Positions 22,984 through 32,048 of a stretch of 64,000 bases of DNA are shown here, in pieces. The notes under the pieces are model-generated. The model worked only from the letters and a program-made list of their open reading frames with translations, was not told the DNA's origin and did not search any database. Both the position numbers and the translations under genes were made by a program. Each line of letters begins with the position of its first letter. Position 1 is the first letter of the stretch. This stretch comes from Frigidibacter sp. (GTDB lineage: Bacteria > Pseudomonadota > Alphaproteobacteria > Rhodobacterales > Rhodobacteraceae): NCBI RefSeq assembly GCF_030695035.1, contig NZ_JAUYTT010000008.1:620001-684000 (forward strand), read 5' to 3'.

Positions 22984-23149
22984 CGCACAACCTGAGGATG
23001 ATCCGGGCGGTACCGACGCAGTGAGCAGAATATTTTCCCGGTCATCAGCCAAAAACAGGGCCGTCATCCTTGTTGACGGAAGGACACGAAGGCCTTAGCG
23101 TCCGCTGTCAATGACAAGTCGGCCAGTCCGACAGGGATCAAAGACGGTG

Positions 23150-23180
23150 GGAAAAGGGCCTTCGGGCCCTTTTCCTTTTG
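23150..23180 (+). terminator. Rho-independent terminator, 11-bp stem with TTCG loop, no plus-strand CDS upstream
   Basis: GGAAAAGGGCC-TTCG-GGCCCTTTTCC-TTTTG. Confidence 0.75.
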
Positions 23181-23325
23181 TCCGCCGCGGGGGGGTACGA
23201 AGGGGGCACCGCGCACGAAGATTTGGGCTGCCTTGCCCCCGTGCCAAGGATTTCCCGCCTGACACTCCGGCGCCGCCGTGCTAGACCGCCGCGAGACACG
23301 TCCTGACAATTAACGGTGCCTGACA

Positions 23326-24012
23326 ATGACCGACATGATGACCCCGCTGCGCCCGGCGCTGGCGCTTGCCTTGGCCTTGGGCCTTGGCCTGCCCGCGATG
23401 GCACAGGATGCCGCCGCGCCTGCGACGACCGAGACGCCCGCCCCCGCCGCAACGCCCGAAGCACCTGCCCAAGCCCCTGCCGAGGCGCCCGCCGCAGAGG
23501 CCCCCGCCGCCGCAGAAACCGAAGCCGCGGACGCCGTGCCGGGCATCGGGGAGGCCTATACCGAGGCGACGCATGGTGACTGGGAACAGCGCTGCGTGCG
23601 GACCGAGGACGGGTCGGACCCTTGCCAGCTGTATCAGCTGCTGAAGGATCAGGACGGCAACCCGGTCGCCGAGTTCAGCCTGTTCGGGCTGCCCGAGGGC
23701 GAGCAGGCCGCAGCGGGCGGCACGATCATGACGCCGCTGGAAACCCTGCTGCCGGAAGCGATCCTGATGCAGGTCGATACCGGCGAGGCCAAGCGCTATG
23801 CCTTCACCTTCTGCGCGCCGATTGGCTGCGTGGCGCGGGTGGGCTTCACCGATGCCGAGATTGCGAGCTTCAAGAAGGGCAACAAGGCGACGATGGCGAT
23901 CACGCCAATGGCCGCGCCGGACCGCAAGGTGCAGCTTAACGTGTCGCTGAAGGGCTTCACCGCCGGGTATGACGCGGTGAATGCGGCCAACGCGGATCTG
24001 GCTGCGAACTGA
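23326..24012 (+). CDS. Invasion-associated locus B (IalB) family secreted protein
   Basis: Signal peptide, Ala/Pro-rich linker, then THGDWEQRCVRTEDGSDPCQLYQLL...FCAPIGCVARVGFTDAEI. Confidence 0.88.
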   Translation: MTDMMTPLRPALALALALGLGLPAMAQDAAAPATTETPAPAATPEAPAQAPAEAPAAEAPAAAETEAADAVPGIGEAYTEATHGDWEQRCVRTEDGSDPCQLYQLLKDQDGNPVAEFSLFGLPEGEQAAAGGTIMTPLETLLPEAILMQVDTGEAKRYAFTFCAPIGCVARVGFTDAEIASFKKGNKATMAITPMAAPDRKVQLNVSLKGFTAGYDAVNAANADLAAN

Positions 24013-24033
24013 TCGCACCAGTCGGAAGACACA

Positions 24034-24062
24034 AACGCCGCCCTGACCGGGGCGGCGTTTTG
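24034..24062 (+). terminator. Rho-independent terminator after the IalB-like gene
   Basis: AACGCCGCCC-TGACC-GGGGCGGCGTTTT. Confidence 0.75.
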
Positions 24063-24073
24063 CTGTTCGGGGC

Positions 24074-25285
24074 TCAGGCGGCGCGGCGCAGGGCGATGAC
24101 GGCGTTGAGCCCGCCAAAGGCGAAGGCGTTGGACAGGCACACCTCGACCTTCGCCTCGCGCGCCACGTTCGGGACCACGTCGAGCGCGCATTCCGGGTCG
24201 GGCTCCTCATAGCCGATGGTGGGGGCGATCACCCCGTCCTTCAGCGCCATGATGCAGGCCAGAAGCTCCACCGCGCCGGTGCCGCCGATCAGGTGGCCAT
24301 GCATGGACTTGGTCGAGGAGATCATCAGCCGGTCGGCATGATGGCCGAAGGCATGGGCGACGGCGGCGCTTTCGGTCTTGTCATTGGCGGCCGTGCCGGT
24401 GCCGTGGGCGTTGATATAGCCCACATCCTCGGGGTTCAGCCGCGCATCGCGCAGCGCGCCGGTGATGGCGCGCTCGGCGCCCTGCTGGCTGGGCATCACG
24501 ATGTCGGAGGCGTCGGAGGACATGGCGAAGCCGATCACCTCGGCCAGCATCTCGGCGCCGCGGGCGCGGGCGTGGTCATAGTCCTCGAAGACGAAGACCC
24601 CTGCCCCCTCGCCCTGCACCATGCCGTTGCGGTTGGCGCTGAACGGGCGGCAGGCGTCGCGCGACATGACGCGCAGCCCCTCCCAGGCCTTGATGCCGCC
24701 AAAGCACAGCATCGCCTCGGACCCGCCGGTGATCATCGCCTTGCACATGCCCGAGCGGACCATCTGGAACGCCTGCCCCATCGCGTGGTTGGAGCTGGCG
24801 CAGGCGGTGGAGACGGTGAAGGCCGGGCCGCGCAGGTTCCATTCCATGCTGACATGGCTGGCCGCGGCAGAGTTCATCAGCTTGGGCACGACGAAGGGAT
24901 GGACGCGGTTCTTGCCCTCTTCATACACCGCCCGGTAATTCTCGTCCCAGGTGGTGGTGCCGCCTGCCGCGGTGCCAAGCACGACGCCGGATTCGTAGCC
25001 AAGGGTGCCGTCGAAGTTGAGGCCCGATTGCGCGATCGCCTGCCGCGCCGCCATCAGCGTGAACTGGGTGAAGCGGTCATAGAGCGCGATCTGCTGGCGG
25101 TTGAAATGCACCTCGGGGTCATAGTCCAGCACCTGCCCGCCAATGCGGATCGACAGGCGTTCGACGTCGCGGATGCTCAGCTCGCCGATGCCGCAGCGGC
25201 CTTCGCGAAACGCCTCGAAGGTTTCGGGAACCGTATGGCCAAGCGCGTTGATGGTGCCGGCGCCGGTGATGACGACCCTGCGCAT
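24074..25285 (-). CDS. Beta-ketoacyl-ACP synthase (KAS II-like)
   Basis: MRRVVITGAGTINALGHTVPETFEAFREGRCGIG; STACASSNHAMGQAFQMVRSG active-site Cys; INAHGTGTAANDKTESAA. Confidence 0.93.
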   Translation of the reverse strand: MRRVVITGAGTINALGHTVPETFEAFREGRCGIGELSIRDVERLSIRIGGQVLDYDPEVHFNRQQIALYDRFTQFTLMAARQAIAQSGLNFDGTLGYESGVVLGTAAGGTTTWDENYRAVYEEGKNRVHPFVVPKLMNSAAASHVSMEWNLRGPAFTVSTACASSNHAMGQAFQMVRSGMCKAMITGGSEAMLCFGGIKAWEGLRVMSRDACRPFSANRNGMVQGEGAGVFVFEDYDHARARGAEMLAEVIGFAMSSDASDIVMPSQQGAERAITGALRDARLNPEDVGYINAHGTGTAANDKTESAAVAHAFGHHADRLMISSTKSMHGHLIGGTGAVELLACIMALKDGVIAPTIGYEEPDPECALDVVPNVAREAKVEVCLSNAFAFGGLNAVIALRRAA

Positions 25286-25290
25286 GGTGA

Positions 25291-25557
25291 TCAGCCCTTC
25301 TGGTCGGCGATCAGCGTCTCGACCGCGCGGACAATCGCCGCGACGGAAGAGATGTCGAACTCGCTTTGCACCGGGTCATTGGCGTTGAAGGGCACGGTGA
25401 TGTCGAAGGCTTCTTCGATGGCGAAGATCGATTCGACAAGGCCGAGGCTGTCGATGCCCAGATCCTCGAGCGACGAGCTTGGCAGCACCTGTTCGGGGTC
25501 GAGCACCGCCTGTTCGGCGATGATGGCGATGATGCGGTCCTGGACGCTGACGGTCAT
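25291..25557 (-). CDS. Acyl carrier protein
   Basis: LEDLGIDSLGLVESIFAIEEAFDI phosphopantetheine attachment site. Confidence 0.92.
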   Translation of the reverse strand: MTVSVQDRIIAIIAEQAVLDPEQVLPSSSLEDLGIDSLGLVESIFAIEEAFDITVPFNANDPVQSEFDISSVAAIVRAVETLIADQKG

Positions 25558-25610
25558 GCGGGGGGTCTCCGGGTGGCGATCTTGTGGGTCGGTAGAACGG
25601 GTCAGGTCGG

Positions 25611-26717
25611 TCAGTCTTTCTGGCCGAGCTTTGTAACAGCTTCTTTAAGCTCTGCCACCTGCGCGAAGAGGCGGCCAAGGCGGCGGATGTTCTTCCACGC
25701 CTCGACATGGGTTTCCATCTTCAGCGCCGGGCTGCCCAAGAGCACCCGGCCGGCGGGCGCGTTGGTGAAGATCTTGGTGGCGCCGCCGGCGATCACGTCA
25801 TCGCCGACGAAAATATTGTCCGACACGCCGCATTGCCCCGCCAGCACGACGCGGTTGCCGATCCGCGCCGAACCGGCGATGCCGACCTGCCCGCACAGAA
25901 GGCAATCGCGGCCAACCTGCACGTTGTGGCCGACATGCACGAGGTTGTCGAGCTTGGTGCCGGAGCCGATGGTGGTGGCGCGGATGGTGCCGCGGTCGAT
26001 GGTGGCCCCTGCCCCGATTTCCACATCATCCCCGATCTCGACGGTGCCGAGCGAATGGATGCGGATCCAGCTTTGGGCGCGGATTTCCTCGCGCTCCCCG
26101 AGCGTCTGGCGGATTTCCTCGACCCCGGATTTCTCGGGCGTGACGAAGGAGAAGCCATCGGCGCCGATCACCGCGTTCGGGTGGCAGATGAAGCGATCGC
26201 CGATGATCACGCGGGCGCCGATGCGGGCGCCTTGCAGGATCAGGGCACCCTCGCCGATCCGGGCGCCCTCGGCAATGCTGACATGGCTGGCGATGCGGGC
26301 GCGCGGGCCGATGACCGCGCCGGGGCCAATGACCACGAAGGGGCCGATGGCGGCGCCGATGCCGACGGTGGCAGAGGGGTCGATGACGGCGGAGGGATGG
26401 ATGCCGGGGGCAATCGTGGGCCCCGGATCGAGCGTGCGGGTGAGGCCCGACATCGCCAGCCGCGGGCGCGGCACGAAGATCGCGGCGGCGAGGCCGAGTG
26501 CCTTCCAGTCGGCCCCTTCCCACAGCATCGCGGCGCGGGCGTTCCCAAGCGCGAGGCCGGCGGCATATTTTGGGTCCATCGCCAGTGCGAGGTCATCCGG
26601 GCCCGCCGCAGCGGGTTCAGCGGCGCGGTGGATGGTCAGGCCGGTGTCGCCTTCGGCCCGCCCGCCAAGGGCGGCGGCCAGTGCGGCGATACTATAGCCG
26701 TCTGGATGCTGGGTCAT
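25611..26717 (-). CDS. lpxD: UDP-3-O-acylglucosamine N-acyltransferase (LpxD family)
   Basis: Hexapeptide repeats, GADGFSFV, HVGHNVQVGRDCLLCGQVGIAGSARIGNRVVLAGQCGV. Confidence 0.9.
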   Translation of the reverse strand: MTQHPDGYSIAALAAALGGRAEGDTGLTIHRAAEPAAAGPDDLALAMDPKYAAGLALGNARAAMLWEGADWKALGLAAAIFVPRPRLAMSGLTRTLDPGPTIAPGIHPSAVIDPSATVGIGAAIGPFVVIGPGAVIGPRARIASHVSIAEGARIGEGALILQGARIGARVIIGDRFICHPNAVIGADGFSFVTPEKSGVEEIRQTLGEREEIRAQSWIRIHSLGTVEIGDDVEIGAGATIDRGTIRATTIGSGTKLDNLVHVGHNVQVGRDCLLCGQVGIAGSARIGNRVVLAGQCGVSDNIFVGDDVIAGGATKIFTNAPAGRVLLGSPALKMETHVEAWKNIRRLGRLFAQVAELKEAVTKLGQKD

Positions 26718-26766
26718 GTCGCCTCCGGCATCGGGTGGCCGCGTGCCGCCCTGTTACCGCAGTGAC

Positions 26767-28398
26767 TTAGCCCTCCTCAAGCCCAAGCGCCACCCCGGCG
26801 GCCTCAAGCGCCTCGAAAATCGCCGCGTCACGGCCATAGATGTCGCGGCGGAACTCGATACGGCCCTTGGGCGTGGGCCAGGCGGTGTAATAGACCAGAT
26901 GCACCGGCACCGGCTGCGCCAGCGAGACGGCGGTTTCGACGCCGGTGTTCAGGTGCCGCTTGAACTCGCCCACCGGGTCATCTGTCTGGCGCGCCAGCAG
27001 CGCATAGGCAAAGTCGAAGGGTTTGCCGAGCCGGATGCAGCCGTGACTGAAGGCGCGGATCTCTTTCTCGAACAGCGACTTCGACGGCGTGTCATGCAGG
27101 TAGATATTGTATTGGTTCGGGAACATGAACTTCACAAGGCCAAGCGCGTTCGAGTTCGACGGCGGCTGCTTCATGTCAAACGGGAAGGTGCGGGCGCTGT
27201 ATTGGGCGAAGTTCACGGCGCCGCGGTTCACCACCCGGCCCGAGCGGTCGACGACGTTCAGGTGCCCCACGGCATTGGGGTTCTTTTGCAGCATCGGCAG
27301 GTATTCCTTGACCGTGATGCTGCGCGGCACGTTCCAGGTGGGGTTGATGACCATATATTCCATCTGGTCGGAAAACTCGGGCGTGCGCCGGTCGCTCTGG
27401 TTCATGCCGACAACACTGACCGTCTCGAACGTGACCTTGCCGTGATCGACGATCTTGGCGGTGAAGTCCGGCAGGTTGACCCAGATATGCCGCTCTCCCA
27501 GCTCAACGCCGTTCATCCAGCGCAGCCGTTCCATCGCGGCGATCACCGATTTCAGTCGGTCTTCGGGGCTATGGTTGATTTCCTCGATGGTGAGGGCGCC
27601 GGCAACGCCATCGGGGGTGAGGCCGTGGTCGATCTGGAAGGCCTGCACGGCCTTTTGCACGACGCTGTCAAAGTCCTGGGTGGCAGAGCGGCCGAGATAG
27701 CCCATCGCCACCAGCCGGTCGCGCAGTTGCACGACCGCGGCGCCGCTGGCGCCGGGCTTGAGGGTTTCGGCGGTCACCGGGGCACCCCAGGCGCCCGAGG
27801 CAGCGGCGCGGCGCAGGTCGAGCCCGGCCTTCATCAGCTGCGCATATTCCGGCGCGGCGGGCGGCAGGGTGCGAACGAAGGCGGCGGGGTCGGAACTGGC
27901 GAAGGCGGCAAGGGTGACGGCGGGATCGGGGCGGAGGACCTCGCGCACGATGCCGGCGTCGATCTTGCGCGGTTCGGTGGCGCCGCTGGAGACGTCGGTC
28001 GCATAGGCGAGGAAGGCACGGCTGAGGGCGACCTCGGCGCGCGCCCGGTCGCGTTCGGTGCGGATCGCGGCGATCTGGGTGCGCAGGCCGGCGGCATCAT
28101 AGCGCGCGGCCGGCAGGCCGTGGGCCGGGGCGCGGTCGAGCGCGGCAAAGAGCGCGGCCCGGCGCGGGGCATCGGCGGCGGTGGTCCAGAGCGGGGCATA
28201 GTTGCGGCCCTGGTAGAAGGCGGCGATGGCGGCCTCGGTGCTTGCCGCTTCGGCCACGCCCTGGGCGAAGGGGCTGAAGGCGGTGTCCGCGGTGGCGCTC
28301 GCGCTGTGCGGCGCGAAGGCCAGCGCAGCCATCAGTGCCAGAAGCGCGCCCGCGCCTTTGGAGAGTGTCGTGATCCGTGTCCGCCCGGTATTCCGCAT
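26767..28398 (-). CDS. L,D-transpeptidase family protein (YcbB-like) with peptidoglycan-binding domain
   Basis: PG_binding_1 segment (LRDRLVAMGYLG...VQAFQIDHGLTPDGVAG) and YkuD motif (YLHDTPSKSLFEKEIRAFSHGCIRLGKPFDFA). Confidence 0.93.
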   Translation of the reverse strand: MRNTGRTRITTLSKGAGALLALMAALAFAPHSASATADTAFSPFAQGVAEAASTEAAIAAFYQGRNYAPLWTTAADAPRRAALFAALDRAPAHGLPAARYDAAGLRTQIAAIRTERDRARAEVALSRAFLAYATDVSSGATEPRKIDAGIVREVLRPDPAVTLAAFASSDPAAFVRTLPPAAPEYAQLMKAGLDLRRAAASGAWGAPVTAETLKPGASGAAVVQLRDRLVAMGYLGRSATQDFDSVVQKAVQAFQIDHGLTPDGVAGALTIEEINHSPEDRLKSVIAAMERLRWMNGVELGERHIWVNLPDFTAKIVDHGKVTFETVSVVGMNQSDRRTPEFSDQMEYMVINPTWNVPRSITVKEYLPMLQKNPNAVGHLNVVDRSGRVVNRGAVNFAQYSARTFPFDMKQPPSNSNALGLVKFMFPNQYNIYLHDTPSKSLFEKEIRAFSHGCIRLGKPFDFAYALLARQTDDPVGEFKRHLNTGVETAVSLAQPVPVHLVYYTAWPTPKGRIEFRRDIYGRDAAIFEALEAAGVALGLEEG

Positions 28399-28701
28399 CT
28401 GCCGACCTTATCCCGTTGCGCAATTTGCTCTGTGGATGAGTCTTGCTGTGGCGTTGGGCGGCTGTCCACTCACAACTCCAAGGGCAAGGGACAGGCTGTC
28501 GCATTCGGGCAACAGGTCTGTGGCCGGCCGATGGCGCAAATTATTTAAGCAGGAATTCGCCTATCAACCTTCCGTTAACGGCTCTGCGGCATTTGCGCGG
28601 TTGGCACACGAGTCGGGCCATGTCATAAAACTCCTGCATCTGGGGATGACATGGCATCAAGCCGCTGCAAAAGCGGTCTAAGCGACGGGACAGGCGCACA
28701 A

Positions 28702-29271
28702 ATGACTATGACACTTTCGGCTGGGGTCTCGCGGCGCGGGATCCTCGGGGTATTTGCGGCAACGGCCCTTGTGGCGGCGCCGACCTACTCCAACGCCTTC
28801 GGCTTCCTGCGGGGCGCCGGCGATGTGCGGCGGATCCGCATGTATTCTGGCCGCACCGGCGAGAGCCTTGACACGATCTACTGGCTGGACGGGGATTATA
28901 TCCCCGAGGCGCTGGCCGAGATCAACCACTTCATGCGCGACTGGCGCAATGATCAGACGGTGTCGATCGACGCGCGCACCGTGGATATCGCCGCAGCCTC
29001 GCACCGGCTGATGGGGGTGAGCGAGCCCTACATGATGCTGTCGGGCTACCGATCGCCGGCGACCAACAACATGCTGCGCTCGCGCTCCGGCGGTGTGGCG
29101 AAGAACTCGCTGCACATGAAGGGCCAGGCGGCGGACCTGCGGCTGACCTCGCGCTCGGTGGCGCAGATGTACAAGGCCGCGGCCGCCTGCCGCGCCGGCG
29201 GGGTCGGGAAATACTCGCGCTCGAACTTCGTGCATATGGATTGCGGCCCGGTCCGCACCTGGGGCGGCTGA
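28702..29271 (+). CDS. DUF882/YcbK-like murein peptidase (M15A fold) with Tat-type signal
   Basis: SRRGILGVFAATALVAAP; YMMLSGYRSPATNNMLRSRSGGVAKNSLHMKGQAADL. Confidence 0.9.
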   Translation: MTMTLSAGVSRRGILGVFAATALVAAPTYSNAFGFLRGAGDVRRIRMYSGRTGESLDTIYWLDGDYIPEALAEINHFMRDWRNDQTVSIDARTVDIAAASHRLMGVSEPYMMLSGYRSPATNNMLRSRSGGVAKNSLHMKGQAADLRLTSRSVAQMYKAAAACRAGGVGKYSRSNFVHMDCGPVRTWGG

Positions 29272-29301
29272 GGTTTCAGCGGCCCTGACAGAACGGTAAG
29301 A

Positions 29302-29328
29302 AAGGCGCCCTGTCCCGGCGCCTTTTTT
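29302..29328 (+). terminator. Rho-independent terminator after the DUF882 gene
   Basis: AAGGCGCC-CTGTCCC-GGCGCCTTTTTT. Confidence 0.8.
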
Positions 29329-29376
29329 CATGTCTGGCGCCTGTGGCTGGCGGCGGGGGGCTTTCTGCCCCCCGCA

Positions 29377-29394
29377 CCCCCCGAGGATATTTGG
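29377..29394 (+). repeat. Copy 1 of dispersed motif CCCCCCGAGGATATTTGG, preceded by hairpin GCGGGGGGC-TTTCT-GCCCCCCGC
   Basis: Direct reading; same motif at 36649, 36711 and 56509. Confidence 0.75.
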
Positions 29395-29491
29395 ACCAAA
29401 ACGAAGATGGGCGCAGGACAAAGCGGTTGCACCCAGCCCGCGTTTCACGGCCATGTTGGGGCCTGCGACACTGACCCCTGAAAGGACCGCC

Positions 29492-30421
29492 ATGAAACGC
29501 ATCTGCCACCTGATCGGAGCGCCGGTCGATTCGGGCCAGCGCCGCCCCGGCTGTCTGATGGGGCCTGCGGCCTACCGCGTGGCGGGGCTGGCGCGGATGC
29601 TGGGCGATCTGGGCCACGGGGTCGAGGACCGGGGCGATGTGGCGCTGCCGGTGCTGCGCGAGGTGAGTTGCGAGAATCCGGCGGTGCATTCGCTGGCGGA
29701 AACCGTCGGCTGGACCGAGGCGCTGTCGGCCGCGGGCCGGGCGGCGCTGGCGGAGGGCGGGTTTCCGATCTTTCTGGGCGGCGATCACTCGCTGTCCTTG
29801 GGCTCCGTCGCCGGGGTCGCCGCCCATGCGCAGGGCGCGGGGCGGCCGCTGTTCCTGTTGTGGCTTGATGCGCATACCGATTTCCACACGCCGCTGACCA
29901 CCGGGTCGGGCAACCTGCATGGCACGCCGGTGGCCTATATCGCGGGGCGCGAGGGGTTCGAGGGCTTCCCGCCTTTCCCCGCGCCGCTGCCGCCGGGGAA
30001 TATCTGCCTTTATGGCATCCGCTCGGTGGACCCCGAGGAGCACGCGGCGCTGCAGGAGGGCCAGATCGACATCAAGGATATGCGGGTGCTGGACGAATAC
30101 GGCATCGTCGCACCGCTGCGGGCGTTTCTGGAGGAGGTCCATGCGGCGGAGGGGATGCTGCATGTCAGCCTCGACGTGGATTTCCTCGATCCGTCAATCG
30201 CGCCGGCGGTGGGCACCACGGTTCCGGGCGGCACCACCTTCCGCGAGGCGCATCTGGTGATGGAGCTTCTGCATGAAAGCGGGCTTGTGACCTCGCTGGA
30301 TCTGGTGGAGCTGAACCCGTTTCTGGATGAGCGCGGGCGCACGGCGCGGCTGATGGTCGATCTGGTCGCCAGCCTGATGGGGCGCAAGGTCTTCGACCGG
30401 CCGACGCGCAGCTACGGCTGA
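29492..30421 (+). CDS. rocF: Arginase
   Basis: GGDHSLSLGSVAG, WLDAHTDFHTP, SLDVDFLDPSIAPAVGTTVPGG arginase metal motifs. Confidence 0.93.
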   Translation: MKRICHLIGAPVDSGQRRPGCLMGPAAYRVAGLARMLGDLGHGVEDRGDVALPVLREVSCENPAVHSLAETVGWTEALSAAGRAALAEGGFPIFLGGDHSLSLGSVAGVAAHAQGAGRPLFLLWLDAHTDFHTPLTTGSGNLHGTPVAYIAGREGFEGFPPFPAPLPPGNICLYGIRSVDPEEHAALQEGQIDIKDMRVLDEYGIVAPLRAFLEEVHAAEGMLHVSLDVDFLDPSIAPAVGTTVPGGTTFREAHLVMELLHESGLVTSLDLVELNPFLDERGRTARLMVDLVASLMGRKVFDRPTRSYG

Positions 30422-31239
30422 CCTATAGCTTCGGTCAGGGGGGCGCGCACCGCGGCTTCGGCGGTGGCGCAGAGCTGTTTGCGCCCTGCAAAGCCCGCGG
30501 CGGCGAGCGGCGGATGGAAGATCACTTCCGCCCGGGCGCTGCGCGGGCTGGCCATCAGCTTGAGGAGATGCGGGCCGAACGCCATGTCGCCCCACCAGCC
30601 GAGGAAGCGGGGGTCTTGCCCCTTCGGCGCGTGGTAGATCACCGTGACCGGCTGGATGTGGATGGCGCTGAGCCCTTCGGTGAAGAAGGCGGCGAAGAGC
30701 GTGGGCTTGAACGGCAGCACCCGGCGGCCATCGGTGGAGGTGCCTTCGGGGAAGAACAGCAGGCGGTGGCCCGCGCGCAGGCGGGCCTCGAACAGGGCTT
30801 GCTGGTCCTTGGCCTCGCGCGGGTCGCGGGTGATGAAGACGGTGCCGGTGGCGCGGGCAAGCCAGCCGATGCCGGGCCAGGCGGCCACCTCAGCCTTGGA
30901 CACGAAATAGACCCGGTCGCAGGCATTCAGGGTGAAGATGTCGAGCCAGCTGGAATGGTTGGCGACGATGCCGCCCTGGCCGCGCATCGGCTGGCCGCGG
31001 ACCGTCAGGCGGATGCCGAGGATCGCCAGCGCGGCGCGGCAGACGGCCTGGGTGATGTAGGGGGTGACCGGGCGGCCGAGGCCGCAGAAGGCCCGCTCTG
31101 GCATGCGCAGGAGCAGCAGGAGGATGAGGCCGCCATAGGTGAGCAGCACCAGCAGGGGGGCGCGCAGGGCGACCAGCAGCCAGCCAAGCGCGCCGATGCG
31201 GGGCGCGGGCGGCGTGTCATCGTCGCGCCAGGTGACCAT
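30412..31239 (-). CDS. olsA: Lysophospholipid/1-acylglycerol-3-phosphate acyltransferase, OlsA-like by context
   Basis: PlsC motifs (VANHSSWLDIFTL; FFPEGTSTDGRRVLPFKPTLFAAFF) directly after the olsB-like gene. Confidence 0.82.
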   Translation of the reverse strand: MVTWRDDDTPPAPRIGALGWLLVALRAPLLVLLTYGGLILLLLLRMPERAFCGLGRPVTPYITQAVCRAALAILGIRLTVRGQPMRGQGGIVANHSSWLDIFTLNACDRVYFVSKAEVAAWPGIGWLARATGTVFITRDPREAKDQQALFEARLRAGHRLLFFPEGTSTDGRRVLPFKPTLFAAFFTEGLSAIHIQPVTVIYHAPKGQDPRFLGWWGDMAFGPHLLKLMASPRSARAEVIFHPPLAAAGFAGRKQLCATAEAAVRAPLTEAIGQP

Positions 31240-31247
31240 GCGCGCGG

Positions 31248-32048
31248 TCAGGCCCGCGCGTCGAACTTGCGGGTGTAGAAGCCCTTGTGCTTTGCGCTCA
31301 TCGCCGTGGTGTCCATCAGCAGGCAGACATCGGTGGTATTGAACGGCCGGTCGATGAAGGCATCGGCGCCGACGAACCCGCCAAGGCGCAGATAGGCTTT
31401 GATGAGGGCCGGCATCGCCACCATCGCCGCCTTGCGGTCCAGCTGGTCGGCGGGAACGAGGTCCATGCGCTGCGCATGTTCCGGCAGCGCCCGCACCCGC
31501 AGCGCCTCGGGCGCGAGGTGGTGGTGGTGCAGCCAGGAGAGCGGCAGCTTCAGCGCCTCGATATCGGTGCCGTGGAAGCTGGCGACGCCGAACAGCACCT
31601 CGATGCCGAGGTCGAGCACATAATCTGCGAGCCCGTTCCACAGCAGGAACATCGCCGGGCCGCCGCGATAGTCACGATGCACGCAGGAGCGGCCAAGCTC
31701 CAGCAGGCGGCGGTTCGAGGCGCGCAGGGCGGTCAGGTCATATTCGCCGTCACAGTAGAAGCGCCCGAACTCTGCCGCGCGCTCGCCCGGCAGCAGGCGA
31801 TAGACGCCGACGACATGGTCCAGCGCGGAGGAATCGCGGCGGGTGTCGATCAAGACCAGATGGTCATAGATCGGGTCGAACTCGTCGCGTTCGAGCCGCT
31901 CCACGTGATCGACCAGCGGGCCATCGCCGCCAAGCTCTTCGACAAACACGCCATAGCGCAGGCGCTGCGCGGCCAGAAGGTCGCGTTCCTCGATCGCCAG
32001 GCGGATCACGAAGGGCGAAGTTTCGGGCGTCGTCGGGTCGGGCGTCAT
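31248..32048 (-). CDS. olsB: L-ornithine N(alpha)-acyltransferase, OlsB-like
   Basis: GNAT/hemolysin-like: LAAQRLRYGVFVEELG..., LELGRSCVHRDYRGGPAMFLLWNGLADYV; next to olsA-like gene. Confidence 0.85.
   Translation of the reverse strand: MTPDPTTPETSPFVIRLAIEERDLLAAQRLRYGVFVEELGGDGPLVDHVERLERDEFDPIYDHLVLIDTRRDSSALDHVVGVYRLLPGERAAEFGRFYCDGEYDLTALRASNRRLLELGRSCVHRDYRGGPAMFLLWNGLADYVLDLGIEVLFGVASFHGTDIEALKLPLSWLHHHHLAPEALRVRALPEHAQRMDLVPADQLDRKAAMVAMPALIKAYLRLGGFVGADAFIDRPFNTTDVCLLMDTTAMSAKHKGFYTRKFDARA

Noticed and set aside
22805-22985. Assignment of the orphan transcript as SRP 4.5S RNA
   Set aside because: The conserved GGAAG domain IV tetraloop region is absent on the plus strand. A superficial GGGAGGAAGC on the minus strand lacks the correct flanks.
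22654-23067. 137-aa minus-strand ORF over the DUF853 start and upstream region
   Set aside because: Different frame from the DUF853 gene, no domain. The region is better explained as noncoding with a plus-strand terminator.
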